The notes below the pieces were generated by a model. The model saw only the letters and a list, made by a program, of their open reading frames with translations. It was not told the DNA's origin and ran no database searches. Position numbers and translations under genes: made by a program. From the NCBI GenBank assembly GCA_964016875.1, contig OZ024719.1, forward strand, positions 30,614,679 to 30,678,678: DNA of 64,000 nt. Reading direction: 5' to 3'. Positions 24,901-37,695 of the stretch are shown here, piece after piece. Position 1 is the first letter of the stretch. The number at the start of each line of letters is the position of its first letter. Origin of the DNA: Fallopia convolvulus (taxonomy: Eukaryota; Streptophyta; Magnoliopsida; Caryophyllales; Polygonaceae).

Positions 24901-27900
24901 ACGGCATTTTTGTTGTGGTTCTGTATACAAATAACCAAGGTTCTGACTGAATGTGCATACATAACTGGTAGTCAAAAATGTGCATACAGAACTGGTAGTC
25001 AGACTAACCAAGGTTCTGACTGAATATGGAATACCTGTGGCTCCCAAATTTGGCACTGGGTAGGACAGCTACACCGGAAATGTTGGCAGAGTTAAAAGTT
25101 TGCAATCTTGGATAAAATACGGCATTTTTGTTGTGGTTCTGTATACAAATAAATTAATTCCATGATTTCTGTCTTTGTTCTATCTCATAAATTTCTTGTG
25201 GGTATGTGACATTGTGATAAAGTGTTAGATCAGATAATAGACATGTCACTTTGTGGAACTGATCATATAAAGGGCTTCTGCAGTTTATTTTTTCAGATAT
25301 CTTTTTCTTGAACCAAGTACAAGAAAGATGGTCCTGCAAAATATCTTTATTGCTGAACGAGTCATCTTGATGACAAGTGCTGAATGCAAGACATAGTCCT
25401 TACATTTGATGCAATTAATGGCTTGTTGAATCTTGCAGGTTTTACCTGATCTTTTCCACATTTTGCATTCATGTGATGATAGCTTGAAGGAATTCATTAT
25501 GTGGAAACTTGGAACACTCGTTTCTATTGTGCGTCAGGTATATGTCTGTGGACAAATGCTCTTTTTCTTATAGATTAGGGTTATGCTCTTTTCAAATCAT
25601 TAACATTTTCATATTTTGAAAAGTGTGAATGTCATTATAAAAAAATGTCTTTATATTAATGTTAAAAGAACATACCTTTAATGTTCTATGATTATTACAC
25701 TCTACTGGAAATGTCTTATCCCTGTGCAGCACATCCGTAAATACCTTGAAGACCTGCTTGATCTTATATTTGAACAATGGTCATCATTTATCTATCCTTC
25801 TCCAAGTCGATCTGTGCGTGGTTTACCTGTATGTGTACTATCTCGACGTCTTTTTGTTCCCTGTCATGGTTTCAATTGATTTCTTGTTGGCATTCACCAT
25901 TCCTTACTTCTTGTGTTTATGTCTTGCAGGTTCTACATTTAGTTGAGCATCTATGTGTGGCTTTGAATGATGAATTTAGAAAGTATCTTCCAAGAATTCT
26001 TCCTCATTGTATACAAGTTTTGAGTGATGCTGAGAGATTTAACGACTACACCTATGTTCCTGATATCCTCCACACCCTTGAAGTCTTTGGAGGTTATTGA
26101 GATTTTGCTTTTCCATCAACTGTTCTGTTTCACTTAGTATAAATTCATGTAACTTATACACTTGTTCACTGGGCCTATGATGCAGGGACACTGGATGAAC
26201 ATATGCATCTTCTTCTCCCTGCTCTTATCCGTTTATTCAAAGTTGATGCCTCAGTGGAAATACGACGCGCGGCTATAAAGACATTGACAAGATTAATCCC
26301 TCGTGTGCAGGTTCTCATCACACACATGCAGACAGTTTTTATATTTTTCCCCATTGAAAAGCTTATGTTGATTCCTTCCTCAAATTCCTTCATAAGTGGT
26401 TTGGTTTTGTTCATTCCTGTATCAGGTTTCTGGTCATATTTCATCTCTTGTGCACCATTTGAAGCTAGTCTTGGATGGGTAATTCTTTCATTTTGGTTAT
26501 CTATTTCTGTTATCATTAAATCTCTTCATGTTTAGAAATATGTATAACAATGCTCAAGACTTATATTCTCATTATTCTTTGATTTTTGATTGGATATATA
26601 CTACATATAGTTAGAGGCCATTTTATAAAAAAAAATTACATGGGTACTGATACATGAGATGAAGGTAAGTAGATCAAGGAAATGATGCTGTTCTCAATCT
26701 CTCTTCATTTTGGGTGGTTTTTCTCGTCATCTTGATTTCTGCTCTCCACAATCACGCCTTTCTGATATATCTTGAATGTTTAACTCCTAATGTATGTTTT
26801 CTTTGCTCTGCAAATTTTGAGTTCCAAGCTTTGTATGATTCAGAAGAAATGAAGAACTTCGTAAAGATGCTGTTGATGCACTTTGCTGCCTGGTTCATGC
26901 TCTTGGAGAAGATTTTGCCATATTCATTCCATCCATTCACAAACTTTTGCTGAAGCATCGATTGAGGGTATGATCTTTTATATAATTTTCATCCATTTTC
27001 TAGATAAGTTCTTACGTCACATCATGAATGTATGTATGTTGTCTCAGCATAAGGAATTTGAAGAAATTGAAGGGCGTTTGCGGCGACGTGAACCACTGAT
27101 TTCTGGAAGCACTGCTGCTCAAAGATTGAGCAGACGCCTTCCTGTGGAAGTCATCAGGGACCCCATAAACGATGTTGAGTGTGACCCTTACAATGAGGGT
27201 ACTGATATGCATAGGGAAATCAGAAGCCATCAGGTTTGATTTATTTCCTTTCTCCATTTTGTTATGAGCCTTAGCGTAGTTAAAAGATAATTTGTGTGAA
27301 AATAGGGTAAATTCGGGTTCATTTTGTAGACAAAAAATTTATAGGCATTGGTTGATTGTTTTTTCCAAAAAATGTCATCGTTTTTTTTTTTCAATTTGAA
27401 TAATTTATTCATTGCAAATTGAAGTAAAATAAATAAAAGTAGTTAAAAGTACACATGTCAAGATATAAATGGGTGTTGCTTCCTCCTTGGCACTAGGGCC
27501 GAGGCATCAAATCCTCTGTAGAAGGAGGTTTACCTCCAATCCCCCTTACAAAACGATCCTCTTTCTATCTTTTGCAACAAAGAGGATCTCTTTTATGAGG
27601 GGAGAGAGTGCAAAGAGGAGGTTTAATCCTCTTTGTTGCTCATGCTCTCATCTCTTTGTTCTCAGCATATATGTATGAAAATTTCAACTGAAATGATATA
27701 TAGATAAGTTCGTAAAGAGGCAAATGCCTTTATTTTTTTGTGACATCTATAATTTTGCTGCCAGGTTAATGATGATCGGTTGCAAATTGCTGGTGAGGCC
27801 TCTCAACGTAGTACTAAGGAGGACTGGGCAGAATGGATGAGGCATTTTAGCATTGAATTGCTGAGGGAATCACCTTCTCCGGCTTTACGAACATGTGCAA

Positions 27901-30269
27901 GGCTTGCACAATTACAGGTGCTGCAAACTTACATACTTTACTTACCTCTGATGATTGTTTTATCTGAAAAATGAGTCTTGCAGCCTTTTGTGGGGCGGGA
28001 GTTGTTTGCTGCTGGTTTTGTTAGCTGCTGGGCAGAGTTAAACGAGACAAGTCAAAGACAACTTGTTCGAAGTTTAGAGACAGCTTTTTCATCACCAAAC
28101 ATACCTCCTGAGATTCTTGCTGCACTTCTTAACTTGGTATTTATATCTTAAATGTTTTCTATTTTTTATTTAGTTGCTTACAATTTCTGATGCTTAGACA
28201 TGCAATAAGTTATGCTTCACCATGTAATATGGTTATTTATATCCACAGACTACGGTTATTGCACCTAGAATTGGGTTATGAATTGGGCGGTCCACCAGAA
28301 CCTTGATAGAATTTGTTCTTCTAATTTCTTCATAAAGTTTATGAAGACATTATTCTTTATAAAGACATTTTCATGCCTTGATATATTGGAGAAAAATAGA
28401 GGTATAGACCCTTAGGTTCTGTTCGATAAAACAAGGTTTTTAAGGAGGTGGAGGTTTTTGAGAAGTTTTTCGGATAGGTGTAGGTTTTTGGGTAGGTGTA
28501 GGTTTTCTTTTTTGAAACCTCCTAAAACCTTATTTGGTGTTTGGTATTGTAAGGTTTTTAGGTAGGTTTTATTTCAAAACTTACAAAAAGAATATTAATT
28601 AAAATAATTTATAAAAAAGTTGTGTTAATTTTTTTTACAAAACTCTTAAAACCTATCTATACAAAGGTTTCGATTTTGTGTTTTCAAACCTCCTTAAAAA
28701 CTTACTCAAACCTCCACCGAGTAGAAAACCTTGTTGTACCAAGCACTTATTTAAGTAGGTTTTAAATAGTGAAAACCTTTAAAAACCTCCACAAATCTAT
28801 GCCGAACAGAGCTTTAGTTATATGTCTCTGACTCGGCAGATGCCATTCAGTCTAATATCTTTTTCAATTGTAGCTCAATATACTTCAAATAGTGACTGGT
28901 GCAGGAGATTCTGTGTGAAATAGCTCAGCTTTCCTAGGATGAGTTACAAGATATGTTTGAAGATGTCAATTCTTGCATTGTAAGAATAATGAGAGGAGGG
29001 GATGAGGTCTTATAGAAAATAAATTGAGCTGAATATTTGCAGGCTGAGTTTATGGAACATGATGAGAAACCTCTTCCAATTGACATTCGTCTTCTTGGTG
29101 CTCTTGCAGATAAGGTACAATTTCTTAATGATCTTATGTGTGCAAGAACCTTCATTTACTACCATATCTTTTTCTGCCATTATATGATTTATCCTCAGCT
29201 TCTAGAAGTTACAATTTCAATGATGGTATCAGTGTCGAGCATTTGCAAAGGCTTTGCACTATAAAGAAATGGAATTTGAAGGGGCACGCTCAAGGAACAT
29301 GGACACTAATCCTGTTGCTGTTGTTGAAGCTCTTATACATATTAATAATCAGTTGCACCAGCATGAGGTCTTGTGGTTTCCTTTATACCTTTTTACTCGT
29401 TTCTCTTTGATCTCTATTCTTCGTGGATTGATGCTTGAATTCCTTGTGAAGGCTGCAGTAGGAATCCTAACCTATGCGCAACAGAACTTGGATGTTCAAC
29501 TGAAGGAATCATGGTACTTTGTTTAGACAATTAAAGATTAGTAAAATTTAAAATTTGCTCTTTGTTGATAGTAACCTAAATTGTTTGCCCTTGATGTTTA
29601 TCGATGTGAACCCTGCATCCACTTATATAGGTATGAAAAGTTGCAACGTTGGGATGATGCTCTTAGGGCATATACAACTAAAGCCGCACAGGCCTCTGAT
29701 CCCCATTCTTTGAGGGAAGCTACTTTAGGTCAGTACTTAACTGAGGGTGTATACTTCTTTGTTAGTTTTTAATTTTACTTCCTATTACGTAAAAGGCTTC
29801 AACCTGATAGGTGAATATGCTTGTGATCATAATTTACTATGATTCAGATGTAGCTGTCTTCTTTTTGTTTGGTACAAGGATTTGCTTTCTATTTTTTTTT
29901 TTGGTAGAAGGATTTGCTTTCTATTTACTGTATATGTGTGTGCTCCTGGACTGACATTGAAACTGCAGGGGTTTAAATGCTGCAAATCATTATACGGTCT
30001 ATATAATTTTTTTCATATTATGACCTCTATCTGAAAAGACTCCTTGATATTTCTTACTCTTCTATTAAAACCAGATCTCCCTGCAGAATCCATCTGGTAT
30101 CTTGTCTTATTTTGTTGCCCAGTTCATGTCATGAGTCACTTTTTTGGCTGCTGGATATAGGAAGGATGAGGTGTCTTGCCGCATTAGCTCGTTGGGAGGA
30201 ACTGAATAATTTATGCAGAGAGTACTGGACACCGGCTGAACAAGCTGCTAGACAAGAAATGGCATCAAT

Positions 30270-30313
<44 letters not shown>

Positions 30314-33300
30314 ATGTGCTAAATTATGTAAATGCATGTAGTATTTAGGAGATGTTTAATGAATCTCACCTGATTGCTATTTGATTTCTTTCTTAGGCTG
30401 CCAGTGCTGCATGGAACATGGGAGAATGGGATCAGATGGCAGAATATGTGTCTCGTCTTGATGATGGAGATGATTCAAGGCTTCGTGCTTTGGGAAATAC
30501 ATCTGCTAGTGGGGATAGCAGCAGCAATGGTACATTCTACAGGGCTGTTCTCTTTGTTCGGCGACATCAGGTGGGCTGTGTAATTTTCAATTTTTTTCCA
30601 ATTATTGCGAGCTGAAACCACTTATTCTGTCCACTTATAAATAATACTTCACCTATAGTATGATGAAGCACGTGAATATGTTGAAAGGGCTAGGAAATGT
30701 TTGGCTACGGAGCTTGCAGCTTTGGTATGGACCTGTTCTGCATCATTGCTTTTGTTGGAATTCTTCTTTTTTCTTTGTGTAGACTTCCAGGTCTCCCATT
30801 AATAATTATTAAATTGAGAAAAAAGATGCCTCATGGAGAATAATATACTTTTGGGAAGTGATAAAGTTGCTCTAGTATTCATGTAGGTTTTGGAGAGCTA
30901 TGAGCGTGCCTACACCAACATGGTTCGTGTTCAACAGCTGTCTGAACTAGAAGAGGTATGAGGCACGAGTCCACAAATGTTGTCTATTTTGTGAATTGAT
31001 TTCTTCGCTCCCATCTTCAATACGTTGAACTTGCATTGCAGGTTATTGATTATTGTACTTTGCCTGTTGGCAACTCTGTTGCTGAAGGACGCCGAGCACT
31101 TATTAGAAATATGTGGAATCAACGCATTCGAGGAGTCAAGCGAAATGTTGAGGTAAACACCACATTGCCCTTTATCTATTGGCACTTCTGCCACGGGCCT
31201 TGAAATGGAACACAAGACACCTTTTCTCATTGAGGGAAAGAAAGATAATGTTTTGAGCATTATATCTCAGGATATTTTGATTTTTTTTTTCAACCTTCAG
31301 GTATGGCAAGCTCTTTTGGCAGTAAGAGCACTTGTTCTGCCACCTACTGAAGATATTGAAACGTGGCTCAAGTTTTCTTCCCTCTGCCGGAAAAGTGGAC
31401 GAATTAGTCAAGCTAAATCTACTTTACTTAAACTTTTACAGGTACTGTTCAAATAATTAACAGGCATCCTTCAACCTTGGGTTTTCCTTTAATTCTTGTA
31501 ATAATTTTGCCCTTTTCAGATAGTTGAAGAAATATGAGGTATTGTTAATTTATAGAACATACAGTTTCATTCATTGGATTACACACACTCGCACAGTTCC
31601 ATTCATTGGATTACAAGCCATTTTTATCTTGCCTCAATATAGGGGGAAAATACCGTGTATAGGAATGCTTATTTATGTGAGTTCTCTGAATGTTCTGTTG
31701 AATCCGTCCTGACACTAAGTGGCTGATAGATTTATGTTCCAACCTACAGCAACCCAGATTTTTTTTTAATCTTCCCTTTGGTGTTTCTTCTCTCAATTTT
31801 GTTTAAGATGCAATGCAGATAAAAAATTTAGACTAATTTTTGGTCAAGTGCTTACTCTGGACTAGTTGATTACCAACAAAAGTCAAATATTGTGAATTGA
31901 AACTTGTCATTCAAATAGCATCTCATGGAAATACAAACTCCCACCTATGATTTATTGATCTCATTATAACAGTTCTTGTTCCAATTGCTTATGCTTCTAG
32001 TTGAGAAATGCTATAGACTGATTCTTCATGACTTAACTTTTTCCTCGTATACCCGTGACTTGAGTTTAAAATTTTCAGTATGATCCAGAGATGTCTCCAA
32101 GAAATGTACAATACCATGGCCCTCCACAGGTGATGCTGGGATATCTGAAGTATCTTTGGTCACTTGGGGAGGACCACAAGAGAAAGGATGCATTTGCTAG
32201 GTTGCAGGTAATTTCTCAGCTTTTTAGAGCCTTCAGCCACCACATAAACAATGTTTGTCTCCTAACCTGGTTTTGACATGCTTCCAGGATTTGGCCTTTG
32301 AGATCTCTAGTGCTCCAAATGCATCCCCAAATTGTCAGAATGGACTGCTGAACTCTCCATGTGCTCCACTCCTTGCTCGTGTATATCTCAAACTAGGAAC
32401 ATGGCAGCGGGAGCTTACTCCCGTGTTACATGATGACTCAATACAAGGTAAATGAGTGCCTGGCATTATTTTCTGTACACTTATAAGATTGGGTAACTGC
32501 TCACAATATTTATATTGCCATTCGTAGATATCCTCAATGCATTAAGAAATGCTACTCAGTTTGCTCCGAATTGGGGAAAAGCGTGGCACACTTGGGCCCT
32601 ATTTAACACTGCAGTGATGTCACACTACACTTTGAGAAGTTTTGGTAATACTGCAGCGAAGTTTGTTGTTGCAGCAGTCACTGGATATTTCCACTCAATA
32701 GCATGTGCAGCGAATTCTAAGGGCATTGATGACAGTTTGCAGGTTAATTCTTGAATTTTTGCATGGGTCAGTGACCTTATGAGTTTTGACAGTCCTGATC
32801 TAAAGGCATGGTGAACTTCTTGGTACCTTAAGAAATAAGATGAATCTATGGACATCCTTGTACCCTGGTTTTTGTACTATGTTATCGATATTTGTATATT
32901 CTTTCTTCTGTAAAGTTTTTTTGGCTTCTTTTTGCATTACTAAAGCAAGCTCCTATGCTTTTGGTTGACCTTGTTTAATCACTGGAATATCCTGTTTACT
33001 GAAACTGTTTTTTTGATATTTACCATTTTGGCTCATTATGAAATTATGCTCATTTAAAAACTACGATAATCAAAATTTTGATAGTCCTTTTTAATTGTAT
33101 TTAGTATAGTGCATAATGATAGAATTTAGGCATCATCAGTTGCACCTTGAAGGGCATTCTCTTTGACAATTTGTTATGTCGTGCTTTATGGAAATTATCG
33201 TGACATTTGGTTTGGTCCTGTTTAACTGTATCTTTTGACCTCTTTTGTAGGATATACTTCGTCTATTAACACTATGGTTCAATCATGGGGCAACAGCGGA

Positions 33301-36300
33301 AGTGCAAATGGCTTTACAAAGTGGTTTTGCCCTTGTTAGTATAGACACTTGGCTGGTTGTTTTACCACAGATTATTGCTCGAATACATTCTAACAATCAA
33401 GCTGTGAGAGAACTTATACAGTCACTTTTGGTTCGGATAGGACAAAGTCATCCTCAGGTTTGCTGATGCCACCTTCTGAACCTTAAAGTTGTCCTATTAT
33501 TAGTTCAATTATTGGTTCACTTTGGACAAATAAGTTTTGGTCCATGTGAGTGTGGCTATCCTATTATGCAATAAAATTGTAAGCACACTACACATGCAGG
33601 AATCTTCTGTGGTAAAAATAAACATATAATTAAGATTGTCCTGTTATCAGTTGACTTATTGGCTTTCCCTTTTAACTAATAAATTTTGGTCTATGTGAGT
33701 ATGGCTCTGCTATTATGCGATAAAATTGCACACTACATCATGCGGGAATCTTCTGTGGTAAAAATAAACATTCAAATGTAATCTTCCGTAATAAGTGCAA
33801 TATACACAAGTTTATGTCATGAATTCAGTCCATAAAACCACCATACTACTCTCTTTGATATGTGTATGTTAATTGTTTCTTCGAAGAGGTGTTTCATTTT
33901 CTTATTTTTACTGGTTTTGCATCACTTTTCTATATGGACATAAAATCCTGAATAAATAAATGGCATTATGGCATCCCATTGTCTTGGGATCCATTCAATG
34001 TTTTGTTGATATGTTTGCCCAACACATCGTAATGATACAGAATTAGTCTGTCAGCAAGTATAGTTGGATGTTTTTGGATGGTGACATGGGACTTTGTTCT
34101 GAATGCCTTTAGGGGAGAAGAGAGCATGAATATTAGAAGGCTAACGTACCCTCATATCCTGTTGTTTTTGGCAATTGAAAGATAACATGTCCATGGTGTC
34201 TTGATGTGAAGATCATGACGGTTGAGTAAATTAGGAATGTTGAAACTGGAAATCGGCAGAGGGTACCGCTGCATGACTGAAAATTTTCACAAGTTTGGCT
34301 TATTATTTCATCTAGAGGGAGTTTCATGTGGCTTGTAAGATCTGTATGTCAGTGCTTGTAATTATACCACAAGTACATTTCCTGAAAAATTTATCACCCT
34401 TTATGATTATTGTTGATTAACAAGCTTCTTTACAGTTAAATATATTTCCTACTACAGCTCACAATGACACATTTTGTCAATGTAGGCGCTAATGTATCCG
34501 CTTCTTGTGGCATGCAAGTCAATAAGTGATTTGCGGAGAGCTGCTGCGCAGAAAGTAGTGGACAAGGTGCGACAACACAGTAGTCAACTTGTAGATCAGG
34601 TATATTGCCCTTTGTTATATACCTTCATCTTCATTTTCCATTCTTGTTCTACAGAACTTAACTGGATCTTACTAAAACATATTTTGTGTAGGCCCAGCTT
34701 GTTTCAAAGGAATTGATAAGAGTTGCGATACTTTGGCATGAAATGTGGCATGAAGGATTGGAAGAAGCTAGTCGTCTATATTTTGGGGAACATAATATTG
34801 AAGGAATGCTGAAGGTTCTAGAACCTTTACATGAAATGTTAGAGGAAGGGGCCATGAGGAGTAACACCACCACCAATGAGAGAGCTTTTATTCAGGTAGT
34901 TTACTCTATTTTTCGGGTTGTTCATTAAATAACATGTAATTTTGAATCGTCATACTTATGTAGCTACTCATCGAACCTAGAGAACATAAAGGCAAAAATC
35001 AATTTCAGCTGCCAACATCTACTTTTAGTATAATTTTGCAAAACATGTTCTATATGCTTGCTTTTGGAAACAACTCAGAAGTGTAGCTGTAACATGTTAT
35101 GCAGTCTTCTAACTTACGTAGATTGTATCATATAAGTCTATGGTACATTCCTTTTAATGAATAGTACGGCATTTCAGAATGATTTATATTAATGTTTACT
35201 CTCATTTGTATTCTTATATATATATATATTGTCATATTTTAGGCATATCGTCAAGACTTACTTCAGGCCTATGAATGCTGTATGAGATACAAGAGAACTG
35301 GAAAAGATGCTGAACTGACTCAGGTACATCTAAGTCAACAATGTCATTTCTTCTCTAATACTTGGGATTTGATTCTTTCCTCTGTTAGAATGTAATGCGT
35401 GCCTGATGTTTTTTTTGACGAACGTGCCTGATGTTTATTTATCTTCTATTTAGGGCATTTTTCCAATCTCCCTGTTTATAGGATTTAGTTTTAATAATTA
35501 TTAGTTAAAATTATTTATTTCCTATTGTCCTAGCCATATCTGCAGCCCACTAAGTGTTGGTTCATTCCTTGTTTTTAGGATTAGGTTATCTTGTTTTAAT
35601 AAACAAAAGGTATCTGACAATTGTATTTAGAAGAGTTCTACGTGAACAGTAATCTGAATACGGATTTGAGGATTCCTCACAAAAATTTGTTGGTGTGAGA
35701 TGCTTTCCTTAGATTGCTATTTTCCTTGCATTTAGATTGAGGACTTTTCATACTGGGCTGAATTGTGAGATACTTTATTCATATTTTTGAGCTTTATCTT
35801 TTCATTCTCGGGTTCTAAAAAATGTATCTCAACTCAACTGCTCATTGGTTATGTTATTGCAAGACTCGAATGAAAAAGTTGCTCTAATAAATGTGTTAGA
35901 AATATGGATTAGAGTTATTGGGACTGTTAGATCTAAATTGTCACTTGGGCTATGTGCTTTAAAATTTATTGGAGAAACGGGCAATTTGTGTATGGTTGGA
36001 CCACAGAAGGTTTGAATCCATTAGAAGTTGCTAGGGATAGTCTATTAAGGAATGTGAGGGAGTTTGTTAAGGGTCACCATGGGTGACCTAAGCATAGATG
36101 TTGATATCAGTAATTAGCAAGTTCCTAATCTGGTACCCAGTCAATTATTTAACAAATTTGTTAGGCTTTTGCATATGGCCAGAGAGTATTCTTTCTTTGT
36201 TCACTGATTGGAAATGTTTGGCCAGGGAATTTCTCCATCGTTTACCTAAGTTGTTCCCTACTCTGTATTTTCTTGTATTTAATAATCCCTTGTGATGCTC

Positions 36301-37533
36301 TTGTGCATTTTAGATTCTGAAATCACTATCATCTGGCAGTAGAATAAGCTAGTGTATTAGATCATATATAGTACGATAATATGCTTTGTGGATAGAAGTT
36401 TTTGTACTTTGTCTGTACTAATCTGCTGCCGTGCTGATCTTTGATTCTTTCTTTGTTACTTGTCTCATTTGTTGTTTCACTGAAATCACTGGTTGTCTGA
36501 CTTATGTTTCTGTTGGCCAGGCATGGGATCTCTACTATCATGTATTTAGAAGGATAGATAGACAACTCCAGTCACTGAAAACTTTAGATCTGCAGGCAAG
36601 GAATAAGTTTCCTTTTTTGAAAAGTTCCCTTTGAGTTGATCAATGTAGAAATGAAACACTCACTTTTCCATCTTGTAATGTGTTGTGTTGGCAGTCTGTG
36701 TCACCAGAGTTGTTGAATTGCTGCAACCTGGAGCTTGCTGTGCCCGGAACTTACCGTGCAGGTGAAAAAAGGTTTCATAAATTAATGGAGTAGATATGAT
36801 ATACATCAAACTGACTTGTTAAAGACTTGTTATCTAGATTCACCTGTGGTGACAATTGCATCATTTGCACCTCAACTAGAAGTAATAACATCTAAACAAC
36901 GACCCAGAAAATTGACCATTCATGGGAGTGATGGAGAAGATTATGCGTTCTTGCTCAAGGGCCATGAGGACCTACGTCAAGATGAGCGTGTTATGCAGGT
37001 AACTTGTTGTATTATTTTGCATTATATTAGCTCCGTTTAGAAAAGATTGTTATATTATTTTAGTTTAATTGTTCAATTCCTTAATAGGGTGCGATCATAC
37101 CATCACTAATGCACTGTATCCCATCAGAACTCCGAAGTTAAGTGTGCTTGGGCGAAAGTAGTACTAGGATGGATGACTTCGTGGGAAGTCCTCATGTTGC
37201 ACCCACTTGTTTTTATGGGGAGCATCCTCGTGCTCATTGGCTTTTATACAATGCCTTTGAGATGGATATAACCCCTATATCAATTTTGGTGCATTCTAAC
37301 TAGATTCAGTTATCATTGTCACATAGTTGAATTTTAGTTTACCTTGGGTTTTCTGGGCAATGATAATACTTGGGCCTTCTTCATACACCCTCTCGATTTT
37401 ATATTGGGGCAAGGGTGTGTACATCATGGCCCCCCAGATCCCGCCTAAGGCGGGTTAACACTGGGTATATTGTTGTGTTCAATTCCTCAATAGTTGTGCC
37501 GAATGCTAAAATGACATTCTTTTCCAAACACAG

Positions 37534-37589
<56 letters not shown>

Positions 37590-37660
37590 AGCAAAAAAAT
37601 TACATAAAATTAGTGGGAAGCCAAGATATAATACATCTATTATTATTATTATTATTATTA

Positions 37661-37695
<35 letters not shown>

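Larger units (their letters stand above)
13211..28136 (+). other. TOR: TOR exons 1-28: N-terminal alpha-solenoid (HEAT repeat) region
   Basis: Residues 1-1283. Exons: 13211-13336, 14624-14962, 15073-15147, 16254-16426, 16963-17061, 18074-18233, 18365-18508, 18608-18777, 18891-19086, 19163-19357, 20086-20238, 21810-21931, 22039-22138, 22247-22342, 22696-22826, 23419-23521, 23631-23813, 23895-23987, 24111-24146, 25439-25537, 25730-25828, 25930-26092, 26186-26310, 26426-26478, 26844-26967, 27048-27233, 27765-27917, 27984-28136. The translation is a run of helix-pair repeats, e.g. DPRLDVRERAVEALRACL in exon 4 and GGFAMREYIPELMPLIVDAL in exon 15, as expected for the scaffold that binds RAPTOR. Exon 19 is a 36-nt microexon encoding SMGLACVPFLPK. 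Exon 10 ends in the basic segment RSGGKRRRLVEE. Confidence 0.93.
29043..34599 (+). other. TOR: TOR exons 29-43: FAT domain
   Basis: Residues 1284-1904. Exons: 29043-29114, 29233-29367, 29452-29513, 29631-29728, 30161-30270, 30397-30570, 30659-30724, 30887-30955, 31042-31152, 31301-31441, 32079-32207, 32288-32447, 32528-32742, 33251-33457, 34486-34599. Helical repeats of the FAT (FRAP-ATM-TRRAP) type clamp the kinase domain in all PIKK proteins. Recognisable stretches include EKLQRWDDALRAY (exon 32), NMGEWDQMAEYVSRLDDG (exon 34), LPPTEDIETWLKFSSLCRKS (exon 38) and the WHTWALFN segment (exon 41). The exon 40 loop, SSAPNASPNCQNGLLN, is the least conserved part. Confidence 0.93.

Noticed and set aside
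37087..37205. Functional 5S rRNA gene
   Set aside because: About ten substitutions, including internal promoter bases, and a single copy inside an intron.
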